64,000 nt of DNA, from the NCBI GenBank assembly GCA_037833965.1, contig AP031356.1, forward strand, positions 12,484,501 to 12,548,500, read 5' to 3'. Both the position numbers and the translations under genes were made by a program. Under the pieces are notes generated by a model that worked only from the letters and a program-made list of their open reading frames with translations, had not been told where the DNA came from and made no database searches. Every line of letters begins with the position of its first letter. Position 1 is the first letter of the stretch. Below are positions 22,968-32,900 of the stretch, one piece after another. The stretch comes from Marchantia polymorpha subsp. ruderalis. Taxonomy: Eukaryota; Streptophyta; Marchantiopsida; Marchantiales; Marchantiaceae.

Positions 22968-24189
22968 TGTGACTTCGATGAGAGACGTGTTACTTGGTGT
23001 AGACTAGAAAGAAAAAATATCACCTCACGGAAAGAGCAAGAAGAATCCTTTGCAGCGACAGTCTCATTCCTTCCAGACGAGAGAGTAAGCAACGAAAAAA
23101 CAACTTGTGACTTGCTTGATTCATACCTTCGATGGGGTTTCTTAAGGCAAAGCAAATGTCCTCAGGACTGATAAACTATATAAATAAACAAATAATTGCA
23201 TGAAAACGTAAAAGCAGGAGAGGTCAGTCGTGGAAGTATTCTTTCTTGACCGATTTGGAGAATCTTATTAGGGTGTTACAAGGGATTTGGTTTAATGGGG
23301 TCAGTCCTCTTCCGAAACTCGTGCAGTTACAACGAAGCCTTGGACTGCATGGTTGGTGCAGAGAACATTTAATTGTGGAAAGAAACGATCGGCTTGTAGT
23401 TTTGTTTACAAGTACTGACGTTTGAAGGAGAACGAGATTTGGTACTGATGATACAAAACAACCTTGAGCTTGTGAGCATGTTCCACGACATGAGCAGATT
23501 TGCCGCAAAGGAACGCCAATTCTAGGTCAGCTGGTTATCTGATGGTAGCAGATGAACTCATGGTTTCAAGAGCAAATATATATGTCAATGGTGTTTCCCT
23601 CACGTGCTTCAGCTCTCACTGGATCTGGCGATAGTCTACAACAACAAAAAAAACATGTTCTTCGACAAACGGCGAACTTAACTTCTACAGCGGAGGAAGC
23701 GATTTCTGCGTCTGGAGACTAAAAGAAGATCAGCGTCTCAAGGTGAAAGTTGAGATCTAGATGCCCCCTGTAGAGAATGGTCATGAAAAGAAACTGATCC
23801 CCTTCCTAAGAGTAGCCATGAAGAATATGAAATGGGTTGCTTATGTACTGAAAGAACATTGACACACGTTGCATTATAAGTTGTAGCAACGATATTATCT
23901 CACCTTCATGATAATTCAAGTCTCTTGAAATCAAAGAGAAAAGAAACCTATATGTTTTCCAAATGAATCACCCTGAATCACAAAACTGCTCAATCCATGA
24001 TTTTCTGTTGATGATGAACTTACTCATCTCAATCTTCATATGATTGGGAGAAATTTGGAGAGGAATTATTTTTTACTTGAATTTTGGCACAGCTCGTCCT
24101 TCTATACTCCATGATCAGAAAATACCATCTTAATGAATTTCTCTGCACATTTTTTATCATGCAACAAGCACCATACCAAGAAGCTTCTA
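22968..24189. other. Second spacer of unit 1, no gene seen
   Basis: It repeats at 42126-43346. Short antisense open frames near 22884-23508 are preserved only because the copies are nearly identical. The last 100 bases contain a segment (24134-24175) that recurs at 43292-43333 and, imperfectly, at 45271-45312. Confidence 0.7.
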
Positions 24190-24357
24190 CCGAAGTTCTG
24201 GAGGTCTTTCTAAGAGATCCGGTCTCTTTGGCCTATTCTGCGACTTCCTTCGGACCGGGGACCGGCCATCGAGCGCCTCCAATGACGCTGTGGGCCATGG
24301 ACGTGGCTGCGGGATCCAGATCCTGAAATTGAAAAGATAAAAAGATCCGCAACTCCT

Positions 24358-24378
24358 CACGTGTACGACCTTATATAA
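24358..24378 (+). promoter_or_regulatory. Dirigent copy 3 core promoter: G-box and TATA box
   Basis: CACGTG (24358-24363) and TATATAA (24372-24378) stand at the same distances from the start as in copy 1. Confidence 0.6.
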
Positions 24379-24403
24379 GCAAGCATGTGTTGCAGTTGTG
24401 AGC

Positions 24404-24430
24404 ATGGATCACTCTTTTCGATCTCCTTGA
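24404..24430 (+). other. Short upstream ORF in dirigent copy 3 leader
   Basis: The eight-codon frame starts 184 nt upstream of the main ATG, as in the other copies. Confidence 0.45.
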
Positions 24431-24587
24431 CGCTAGAACCACTTTTGAGCGCTCGGGATCATCCGCATTCGCCTGGACAAAGGCCATCTATTGACAGACT
24501 CCTAGAAGCGATATCTTGAGTAGCTGATCACTCACCCTCTTTTTCTGAAACTAGCGACTTCTCGAACTCCGAATTCACAGCCACAGC

Positions 24588-25139
24588 ATGGAAAGAACTA
24601 ATGGGACGTTGACTCTGGGCGTGTTTCTCTGTGCCCTGTGTATCCTTTCCTCAGGACTGTGGACCCCTGCGAGCGCCATGAAGATGAAGATGAAGGCCGT
24701 GAATTTCACGTACTACCTGCACGACGACTTCGTGCCGCCCAACGTTACGGCTGTAGCAGTGGCCGGCGCCAACGCCACTCTCACGGGCCCATTTCAACTC
24801 GGCGATATCATCGTCTTCGACAGCGTTATCAGAAAGACAGCTTCCAATGCTTCAGCTCAGATCGGGCACCACTCCGGCGTTTTAGTCTCACTCAACGATC
24901 CAAGCAAGAAGTTCATTTCTTTCGCGCTGGACATCACGATTCACGGCTACTCCGGAACCATGTCAGGCTCTGCCAGGATCGACTTCACCGCGCCGTCTTG
25001 GGAGGAGGCCGTCAGCTCTGGCACGGGCTCCTTCAGAGGAGTGTCAGGCTACTTGACAGTCAGCGCAGTGTCTCTCAACTCAGCTTTTCCCGTTCTCAAG
25101 TACGAAGCAAATCTCATGCTTCCGCATCACTCTTACTGA
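24588..25139 (+). CDS. Dirigent-like protein, copy 3 (most divergent)
   Basis: The gene is intact, with 183 residues. Relative to copy 2 it has three changes: Trp8 to Leu in the signal peptide, Gln95 to His, and Ile142 to Val just before the GTGSFRG motif. It has the type a 3' flank shared with copy 1. A young copia lies about 690 bp downstream and does not disturb the gene. Family role and motifs are as for copy 1. Whether His95 affects the barrel or trimer contacts cannot be judged from sequence alone. Confidence 0.92.
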   Translation: MERTNGTLTLGVFLCALCILSSGLWTPASAMKMKMKAVNFTYYLHDDFVPPNVTAVAVAGANATLTGPFQLGDIIVFDSVIRKTASNASAQIGHHSGVLVSLNDPSKKFISFALDITIHGYSGTMSGSARIDFTAPSWEEAVSSGTGSFRGVSGYLTVSAVSLNSAFPVLKYEANLMLPHHSY

Positions 25140-25828
25140 TTCCATCACTCGCAAGGCGTCAAACTCAGACGCCTCCCAGTTGGCTGTCAGATGTTTGGAT
25201 TCTACTTCCGTGTCACCGAAAGTCCCCCCGTAACTAAATCGTCCGTGTGTGTAGTGTGTGAGAAACCGTTGGATTTATCATGTCCTTACGACACTTCATT
25301 ATTACGATGATCGTGCCACTTGTATACACATCCAACTTATTCGCCTCACTGATCTCCATGAGAACACAGCCGGAAGATCCTCAACTTCCACATTCCTCGT
25401 CCTGCTGCAATGTTCGAGTTACCCGGTTAATAGGCTGAGTTAATCTGCGGTGGTACTGATCGATGCCTCGACACAGTACACTCGGAGGGTATACTTTTTA
25501 TCGTCATCTCTCCCTATGTCAGTTTGGCTAACGCAAAGAACGCAATAGTGCAGTTAGAATAAGCAGTTGGATATGTAATCCTACAACTCCATATGTAACA
25601 GAACACATTGATTGAAAAATAGTCCGGAGAAACAAAGTTATTTATCTGATGGGATCCATCAAGTTTCTAGCCGAAGGGATGCTACCTATGGAACATTGTC
25701 TCTGTAAGTTCTAAAACATGTTATTATATTAAAATTATTATATTATTGAATGTCATTGCTTCCAGAAGTTTAAGTAATGGATGCCCGGTTTCGAGAGTAA
25801 GAGTCAAACCGAGAAGGCGTAAAACAAC
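25140..25828. other. 3' flank of dirigent copy 3 (type a), no gene
   Basis: It matches 13052-13738 with a few differences. Its last five bases ACAAC (25824-25828) are the left target duplication of the young copia. Confidence 0.8.
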
Positions 25829-26075
25829 TGTTGGTGATAACAATAGGTCACAGTGACACCTGGAATGAAAGTAAGAGATCTATCAGCACAGGTAAACTAT
25901 GAAGTGTCGTTTTTGGGCACTGCCATCCACTACGCTCTTATGAGTATGTTAGCTAGCGATTATAGTGAGATTAGGGTTAGGGTTAGATTCGACCTTCTGT
26001 CCTGTATACATGGCCAAGGCCAAACCTGAAATATCATCTGTCTTAGTCGGTCTGACTGAACCTCGAGTCTCTACA
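25829..26075 (+). repeat. 5' LTR of young copia
   Basis: It starts TGTTGGTGATAAC and ends CTCTACA. It carries a short GGGTTAGGGTTAG stretch that also occurs in the 3' LTR. Confidence 0.95.
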
Positions 26076-26087
26076 TGGTATCAGAGC
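26076..26087 (+). other. Primer-binding site, initiator-Met tRNA
   Basis: TGGTATCAGAGC follows the LTR without a gap. Confidence 0.92.
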
Positions 26088-26220
26088 GGGTTCTCACACT
26101 CAGCTGTTAGTCTGCTTTCTCAAAGTCTTGTAACATTTGTCGATAGTTCAGAAGCAGAAACGAGCTAGTGTTCAGACAATAGAAGCAGGTCCAGGAGGTG
26201 TAAGAGTCGAACAAGCTAGC

Positions 26221-27416
26221 ATGGCTTCTAGAGATGTTTCCATGGGAGATTCCTCCAAGTTGGAAGGAAACCTTAACTATAGCGTTTGGAGTTTTAAAAT
26301 GAGGAACATGCTTAGCAGAGAAGATACATGGAGACTTGTTGACCCACCTGCAGGTACAGTAGCACCGACCACTCCCGCTGGGATTGCAGCGCTGCAGCTA
26401 CAGAAGAACAAGGCCTTGACAATGATCGCACTCTCAGTGAGAGATAACGTCATCCCTTACATCTCCAACGTCACAGAACCAGATGAGTGCTGGAGGGTTC
26501 TGAAAGACCTTTATGCCAACAACACTAACTCACGCAAGTTGTTGCTACGCAGAAAGCTAACAAATTTGAAGATGCAGGAGGGTAGCTCAATGTCAGAGTT
26601 TTTGCAGCACCTGAAAGAACTGCTTAACGAGTTTGCATGCATCGGCTTGACAGTCACCGATGCTGAGATCGTTGAACACTTTCTAATGGCGCTTCCTGAG
26701 TCTTACGAAGGACTTGTCAATACATTAATGTATCGACCTGCATTGCCCACCGCTTCAGAACTTACAGTAATTCTCATGCAGGATGACATCCGTCGAGAGC
26801 TCAGAGTCGGAAAACGTGTCGAAGATGAAGCTTTGTTCATCAAGAGTGGTAACAAGAAGTTGGGAGCGAGCAACCGCCGTTCCAGTCCTGGAGGAGAGAA
26901 CGCAAGATCCAAAACAAAGAAGAACGGTGTTTGCCACTATTGTGGATCAAAGGAACACTGGATGCGGAGTTGTACACACCTGGCTGCAGAGATCAAGAAT
27001 CGCAAGGCTCGCAGACTGGAGTCCAACCCATCAATCAACCTAACCGACATCACGATCGACAACTTCATCGACAGCGATGATGAGGAGGGAAGCGATGGCG
27101 ATTCAGGTCTGGCTGTCAACTTCACCGAATTGAACCTGGCCTGTAACCAAGATGACACACGCAACCAAGAGTGGTTCATTGATAGCGGAGCATCAAAACA
27201 TGTCACAGGTTTGAAAAACTTACTAGGCGAGTTAGAAGAAGGTTGCCGCTCCAAGATCAGCACTGCAGGAGGACATTCCTTGAATGTTGAAGGAAAAGTA
27301 ACTGTTGAAGTTCCTACTGGTTATGGCTCAATAAAATTTGACAATGTTTTGTATGTGCCTGGAGTTACAAAATACTTACTGTCAGTTGGATCCATCACCG
27401 ACGGAAAGAAAAAAAA
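26221..27416 (+). pseudogene. Copia gag and protease, young element
   Basis: The open frame reaches back to a TTG at 26137, but the first ATG is 26221. It encodes a copia Gag with a UBN2-type core (NYSVWSFKMRNML, then KLTNLKMQEGSSMSEFL), a CX2CX4HX4C zinc knuckle at 26932-26973, an acidic linker, and the aspartic protease motif WFIDSGASKHVTG (about 27172-27210). The frame is lost at an A8 run (27409-27416), beyond which protease continues in another frame. This is a simple slippage lesion. Without it, gag and pol would be one frame, as is usual for plant copia. Confidence 0.9.
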
Positions 27417-30400
27417 TGAAGGTACTGTTTGACTCAAACAAATTTTGGATCTTGAAAGGCTGTCCTGAACCTGATCCTAAGCATATTGTGACAACTGGGA
27501 GGAGAGACCGACGAAATGGGCTTAACCGATTCAAGCCATCACGACTCTCAGTCAACAGCATGGAGATTGCTACATCAAAGGACCAGCTTGCTGTGCTCTG
27601 GCACAATCGCTTGGGTCACGCCAGCTTCAAGATCATTGCCTTCATGAGCTCACATGGCAAGGCTTATGGCCTTCCACCATTGTCACCCACTTTGTTTTTC
27701 TGTACTGCTTGTCGTTCAGGAAAGCAGTGTCGAGAGCCGAAGCCCAAGCGTACAGCTCCACAATCTGGCCGCTTGAAGTGAGACGAGCATTTGCGCACAG
27801 TTCGCCCACTTGAATTGCTGCACACTGACATCTGCGGGCCTCTCTCCGTTCCATCACTAGCGGGATCTTGCTATATTCTCACCATCACTGATGATTATAG
27901 TCGCTTCACATGGTTATTTTTTCTGAAGCACAAGTCAGAAACTCTGTCTAAGTTTAGACAGTTCAAGGCTACTCAAGAACTTCAGAGTGTTCATCGGATC
28001 AAGATCATTCGATCTGACAAAGGAGGAGAATTCACCTCCAAGGCATTCATCAATTTTTGCAGCGATTTGGGGATAGTAAGACAGCTTACTCAGGCTCATA
28101 CTCCACATCAAAATGGAATAGCGGAAAGAAAGAACAGAAGTTTGTTGGAAAAGGCCAGATGTATGGCATTTGCCAGCAATACTCCTTCCTATTTGTGGCC
28201 CGAAGCAGTAGCAACTGCTAACTACGTAATCAATAGAACCGCTACTAGAGCAAATCACGGCACTACCCCTTATGAGAAGTTCACTGGCCACACTCCTTCG
28301 ATCAGCCATCTGAGAACTTTTGGATGCCGCAGCTACGTACTCAACACTTCTCCATCTCGGAAGAAATGGGCTCCTCGCTCATATGAATGTGTCTTCTTGG
28401 GTTATGATGAGACCTCAAGAGGCTTCAGGAGTTACAATCAATCGACACAAAAGATCCTTGTGTCTAAGGATGTTCAGTTTGACGAAAATCACTTTCCTTT
28501 CTCCTCATTAGTGTCCAAGGCCAATAACCTTACGGTGTCACCTACAGGAGATGAATGGCCTGTCACGGAACATGTTGTGTTCCCAGAAGAGGAGCACACT
28601 CCCATTGCGACGAACGTTCTAGTTTCACCTTCTGGCTCAATTCCATGCCCCGAAACCATGAGCCCAAGATCATGCACAGTCAATCGAAGCAACGGCATGG
28701 CTAAACCTCAACTTTCCCTGGGAGCACCTGAGTTGATAGTCCGAGATGATAACGAGAGCTCACCTGATGTGGACCATCAGCATCCACAATCATTTACTGA
28801 AGCTCCGATCAATGACTTCTTCATCGACATTCCCATACAACCAGATGGCAGTCATCACGCCATGCTGCCCCTGCATACTTATCAGAGACGCAAGAATGTT
28901 CCTAGTGCTCATATCACTCTAGATCGCACGGGTACTACATCATCTGACTCTATGCCACCATCCACTCGCAGCAGTCGCACTCGTAAGCCTTCTTCACGAC
29001 TCGCGGACTTCTACATACACCTTACTGAGCACGCTCCAGAGGTTAGTCTCCCGATCAGTATTGATGATGCTCTCTTGCATCCAGGCTGGAAGAGTGCAAT
29101 GGATGACGAACTAGCTTCAATTTACAAGAATGGAACATGGGATTTAGTTCCTCTACCTTCTGATCGCAAGGCCATCATCACAAAGTGGGTGTATCGGGTC
29201 AAAACAAACGCTGATGGCTCGACTGCAAAACTCAAGGCAAGACTTGTCGCCAAGGGTTGTCAACAAAAACCTGGACAGGATTACACAGAAACATTTGCTC
29301 CGGTGGTCAAATGTAACACTCTCCGAAGTATCGTGGCGCTAGCAGGATTCCACGGCTGGAATATATTCCATCTAGACGTCAAAACCGCGTTTCTTAACGG
29401 AATCATCGAAGAGGATATCTACGTCTGCCCGCCCCCCGGTTTTGATGCTTAAATCAAGCCTGGCTATGCATGCAGGTTGCACAAGGCTCTTTATGGCCTT
29501 AAGCAGGCGCCACGAGCCTGGTACACGAAGGTGGATGCGTACCTGCTGAGCCAGGGACTTACAAAGTCTCAAGCTGATTACAACCTTTACTTTCATCTTG
29601 ATCAAGGTAAAATCACTCTGCTACTACTGTACGTTGATGACGTATATCTAACCGGTGACAATCATGCTCATATAGCATTCATCAAGAGTGAGATCCAACA
29701 GGCTTTTGAGATGTCGGACTTAGGGCTCCTCTCGTACTCACTTGGGATAGAGTTCATGTTTTGGCCTGATGGTATCTCTGTCACTCAACGACAATACATT
29801 CGTGAGATGCTGACCGAGTTTGGATTGGACAAATGCAAACCTGCTCCCACGCCCATGATGGAGAAATTGCGTCTGTTGCCAGATATGCAAGCTCCTCCAG
29901 CCGATTCTGCACTATATCAAAGAATGGTGGGAAAGCTGATCTTCCTCACTCACACACGAGTCGACATTGCCTTTGCTGTTAGCATTGTTAGTAGATTTAT
30001 GAACAGCCCCCAAGAGCCTCATGCTCAAGCCGTTAAGCGAATCTATCGCTACCTTCGAGGTACCTCTGATCTTGCATTACTCTACCGACGAGGGGAGGAA
30101 ACACACCTGCAAGGGAAGGATACACAGCTTCAAGTCTTCACAGATGCTGATTGGGCGGCTGACATGCATGACAGAAAGTCCACCACTGGCTACATTTTCT
30201 TTTTGAGAGGAACTCCGATCACCTGGAACCGCAGGAAGCAGCCCACCGTGGCTTTGTCTTCCACGGAATCCGAATACATGGCTGTCACTGAAGGAGCCAA
30301 GGAAGCTGTCTGGCTGCGACGACTCCTTGGCGAAATTCACGCGCTAGACCTTCAAGCTCCCACCACCATTCACGGCGATAATCAAGGAAGTTTGAACCTG

Positions 30401-30446
30401 GCTCAAAATCCTATCTACCATGGACGAACCAAACACATTGAGGTGC

Positions 30447-30470
30447 TGTGAGCACAAAATTGTGCTCACA
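30447..30470. repeat. 5'-terminal palindrome of nested element
   Basis: TGTGAGCACAA is followed by AA and then its exact complement (30460-30470). The element thus begins with an 11-bp-arm hairpin that has a 2-nt centre. Confidence 0.9.
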
Positions 30471-30676
30471 TGTCTTTTTAACCTTGTGAGAGTTAAAGTT
30501 TTAGATTTAAGCTCTTGCAAAATTATGCTCGGAGTTTTCTGGAAGTTTTGGTAAGATTAGGAGTTGGTGTAATAGCTAGTAGGCAAAGGTCCGGAACGGG
30601 GCTTTCAGGGCAGGGTCTCCGGCGAAGAGCCTTCGGTGAAGTTCCTTAGGGGAAAGGCCTTCGGCGAAACAGTGAA

Positions 30677-31453
30677 ACCCTCATAACGTTTTCAATGTGT
30701 GACGCCTTGACTCAGTTAGTGTTTCCTTGGAAAGAGCTCGCAACGCTCGTTCCAACGAGACCAAGAACTCTTCAAACGGATGAGAATCACTGAGTTGTGA
30801 GTGTCGGAAGTTACTGATGGGAAGGGTTGAGGCAAGCCCGGCTGCGAACGCCTTAGGCTCCAGACGTCTTCAGCTCCGGACGTCTCCAGCTGCGAACGTC
30901 TTCAGCTCCGGACGTCTCCGGCTGCGAACATCTCCGGCTTCGGAGGACTTTGCGACAACTGCGAGCAGGCCTTCGGCGAACTCGGAATCGGCGAACTCGG
31001 GGTCGGCAAACTCCGAGCCGGTGAACATCGTGCAAGGGCCATCGGCGAAACAGTAAACTCGGCATATCTTTTTCATTTGTTAACGGTTTGACTTGATTAG
31101 GGTCTCGCTGGAAAGAACTTGCGACGCTCGTTCCAACGAGACCAAGAACTCTTCAAACGGATAAGGCGTCACTGAGTTATGAGCGTCGAAAGCAGCGGAT
31201 AGGGTAGGACAACATCCAACCGGAAGACATCGAACCGGCGAACATCGTGCCGGCGCCTTCGGCGATAACAGGTAACAGGCCTTCGGCGGTGTGCCTTCGG
31301 CGAAGGGTAAAACGGGCATAACTTTCTCAATTCGTAACGGTTTGACCCAGTTAGGGTCTCGTTGGAAAGAGCTCAACCTGCTCGTTCCAACGAGCCCACG
31401 AACTTGTGAAACGGAGCTAGGATCTGTGAGTTATGGGTGTCGGGAGTGACTGT
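30677..31453 (+). repeat. Three imperfect copies of the shared module
   Basis: Copies start near 30677, 31071 and 31318. Each has a CATAACG-like opening, TTGGAAAGAGCT or a variant, TCGTTCCAACGAG, a variant of CAAGAACT, and GAGTTATGAGTGTCGG. Between them lie GC-rich stretches with many CCTTCGGCG repeats. Confidence 0.75.
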
Positions 31454-32332
31454 TATGGATAAGCAAAGGTGTGGTCGTGCGTCTTCGGCGGGTGGATGCC
31501 TTCGGCGGTGCGCAGAAGAGGATTCCCTCCGGCGGAGATCGGGTGGTCAGGAATGTAGAATGTGCAGGTGTGGCAGCGGCGGCGGCGTGAAGTCAAGTGG
31601 GGGAGGCAAGACGACGGTGCATGTAGTCGCGCAAGGGGAGTAGGCAGCTACCCATCATTGCGAGTGTTGCATTTTTCAGGCGGGCTGTGTGTGTCTCGGC
31701 CTTGAACTTCGAAGTGGGGAGTTCGGCCTGGGAACGGAGAGCTCGTGGTGTGCGTGTGTGGAGACGGAAGTGGTGAGAATTAGGAGGGGAGTGTGGAGAG
31801 TTCGAAGTAGGAGGAAGCAAACTCTCGTGGGTGGAGAGTCGTATCAGAGAGTGAAATTTGAGTGGGATCTGAGATTGAAGTGTAACATCTGTGAGTGGGA
31901 TCTGAGATCAGAGTGGAAGATCTGAGAATGGGAGCTGAGAGTGAAGTGAAATCCGAGACTGAGATCTGACAGTCGGAATCTGAATTTGACACTGAAAAGG
32001 CAAAGTTGAATCTGAGAGAGGAATCTGGTGGGGTCTGAAGGTGGAAGCTGAGAAATCGACACTGAGGTCTGAGTAGGAATTGGGAGTGGGACTGGGATCT
32101 AGGATAGACCACAACGGCTGTGGTGTTGAAAAAGTCACCCAGAGTTGAGTTAGATCTTTATGTAACAAAGAGTTTGTCTGCTGCCCTTGTGGAGATAGCA
32201 GACAGCAAGTTATCATTTTCTGTTCTGGATAAATTGTCTGTGAACGAGCAAGTGTTTATGATCTCGTTGTCTTGGATACACTTTGAGCACATGGCTTGCG
32301 ATCAGAGAAGTTAGATTATGGGAGTTCGAACC

Positions 32333-32363
32333 CCCACCCGGACTACAAACGCTGAAGGGTGGG
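32333..32363 (+). other. 3' terminal stem-loop of second nested element
   Basis: CCCACCC (32333-32339) pairs perfectly with GGGTGGG (32357-32363). It follows GTTCGA at 32324-32329. Spacing to the element end matches the other nested element within two bases. Confidence 0.6.
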
Positions 32364-32640
32364 AAGGTTTGGCTCACAGGTGCGTCACCATTTCATCAGA
32401 GAAAAAATTGCATTAGGTGAAATTAACCTAGCCTATGTTTCAACAAACGAACAGCTTGCAGACATATTGACCAAACCTTTAGGCAAAATAGCTTTCGAAA
32501 GGCTCAGAGAACAGTTAGGTTTGACTAGATTAGAAACTTCCAAAAATCAGTAAAAATCTTAGTATACATCAATCGGTTCATCGTAAGTAATAGAAATAGC
32601 AATTGATTATCACCCAAAGCGCCCAAAACAAGCATGTCTG

Positions 32641-32653
32641 GAGCGAGGGAGGG
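32641..32653 (+). other. Polypurine tract of young copia
   Basis: GAGCGAGGGAGGG directly precedes the 3' LTR. Confidence 0.88.
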
Positions 32654-32900
32654 TGTTGGTGATAACAATAGGTCACAGTGACACCTGGAATGAAAGTAAG
32701 AGATCTATCAGCACAGGTAAACTATGAAGTGTCGTTTTTGGGCACTGCCGTCCACTACGCTCTTATGAGTATGTTAGCTAGCGATTATAGTGAGATTAGG
32801 GTTAGGGTTAGATTCGACCTTCTGTCTTGTATATATGGCCAAGGCCAAACCTGAAATATCATCTGTCTTAGTCGGTCTGACTGAACCTCGAGTCTCTACA
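32654..32900 (+). repeat. 3' LTR of young copia
   Basis: It is 247 bp long and differs from the 5' LTR at three positions, all transitions by eye. Confidence 0.95.

Larger units (their letters stand above)
12102..24189 (+). repeat. Tandem segmental duplication, unit 1 (12,088 bp)
   Basis: The unit begins at CCGAAGTTCTGG and is repeated from 24190; matching features are offset by 12,088 bp on the left side. It contains a plus-strand dirigent gene, an AT-rich spacer, a minus-strand dirigent gene, the hAT-like element and a second spacer. After subtraction of the young copia, unit 2 is about 12,080 bp. Confidence 0.92.
30447..32378 (+). mobile_element. Nested TG...CA element, 1932 bp, noncoding
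   Basis: The ends TGTGAGC and GCTCACA are perfect inverted repeats, flanked by GGTGC at 30442-30446 and 32379-32383. Removing the insert restores the copia RNase H tail frame. The first 24 bp are a palindrome. Three copies of the shared module follow, then purine-rich sequence, then a GTTCGA motif and a 7-bp stem-loop near the 3' end. No coding frame is convincing. It shares its plan with 2243-7121 and looks like a deletion derivative of that family, or a solo LTR of it. Confidence 0.8.
27417..32553 (+). pseudogene. Copia pol, young element, interrupted
   Basis: The GAG-pre-integrase domain has LWHNRLGHASF, followed by a CX2C pair. A TGA at 27779-27781 interrupts it. The integrase core shows HTDICGP, RSDKGGEF and HQNGIAERKNR, the three acidic catalytic positions. 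Reverse transcriptase shows HLDVKTAFLNG, a TAA at 29450-29452, LYGLKQAPRAW and YVDD (29630-29641). RNase H shows FTDADW, STESEYMA and HGDNQG. The frame is cut at 30446 by the second nested element. The last 57 codons resume at 32384, exactly in frame once the insert and one target copy are removed. Apart from the insert, the lesions are few, as expected of a recent insertion. Confidence 0.92.
25829..32900 (+). mobile_element. Ty1/copia LTR retrotransposon, young
   Basis: Identical pentamers ACAAC (25824-25828 and 32901-32905) flank LTRs of 247 bp that differ at only three positions by eye. Primer site, gag with zinc knuckle, protease, integrase, reverse transcriptase, RNase H and polypurine tract follow in copia order. 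The matching empty site with one ACAAC is seen in unit 1 near 13735, so insertion came after the tandem duplication or in one copy only. The coding region has one frameshift, two stops and a 1932-bp insert, and is dead as it stands. Confidence 0.96.

Noticed and set aside
25970-25985. Telomere-like GGGTTAGGGTTAG in the young copia LTRs
   Set aside because: It is only two to three units long, lies inside both LTRs, and the plant telomere unit is usually TTTAGGG. It is part of the LTR and not an interstitial telomere.
31260-31320. Recurring CCTTCGGCG motif as a possible array
   Set aside because: Spacing is irregular and the unit is short. This is low-complexity GC-rich repeat sequence in a transposon, not a CRISPR or satellite array.
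32311-32340. Possible tRNA T-arm (GTTCGAA flanked by G and C runs)
   Set aside because: The flanking stem does not pair well, and no acceptor, D or anticodon arms fit upstream, so it is treated as part of the element's 3' end.
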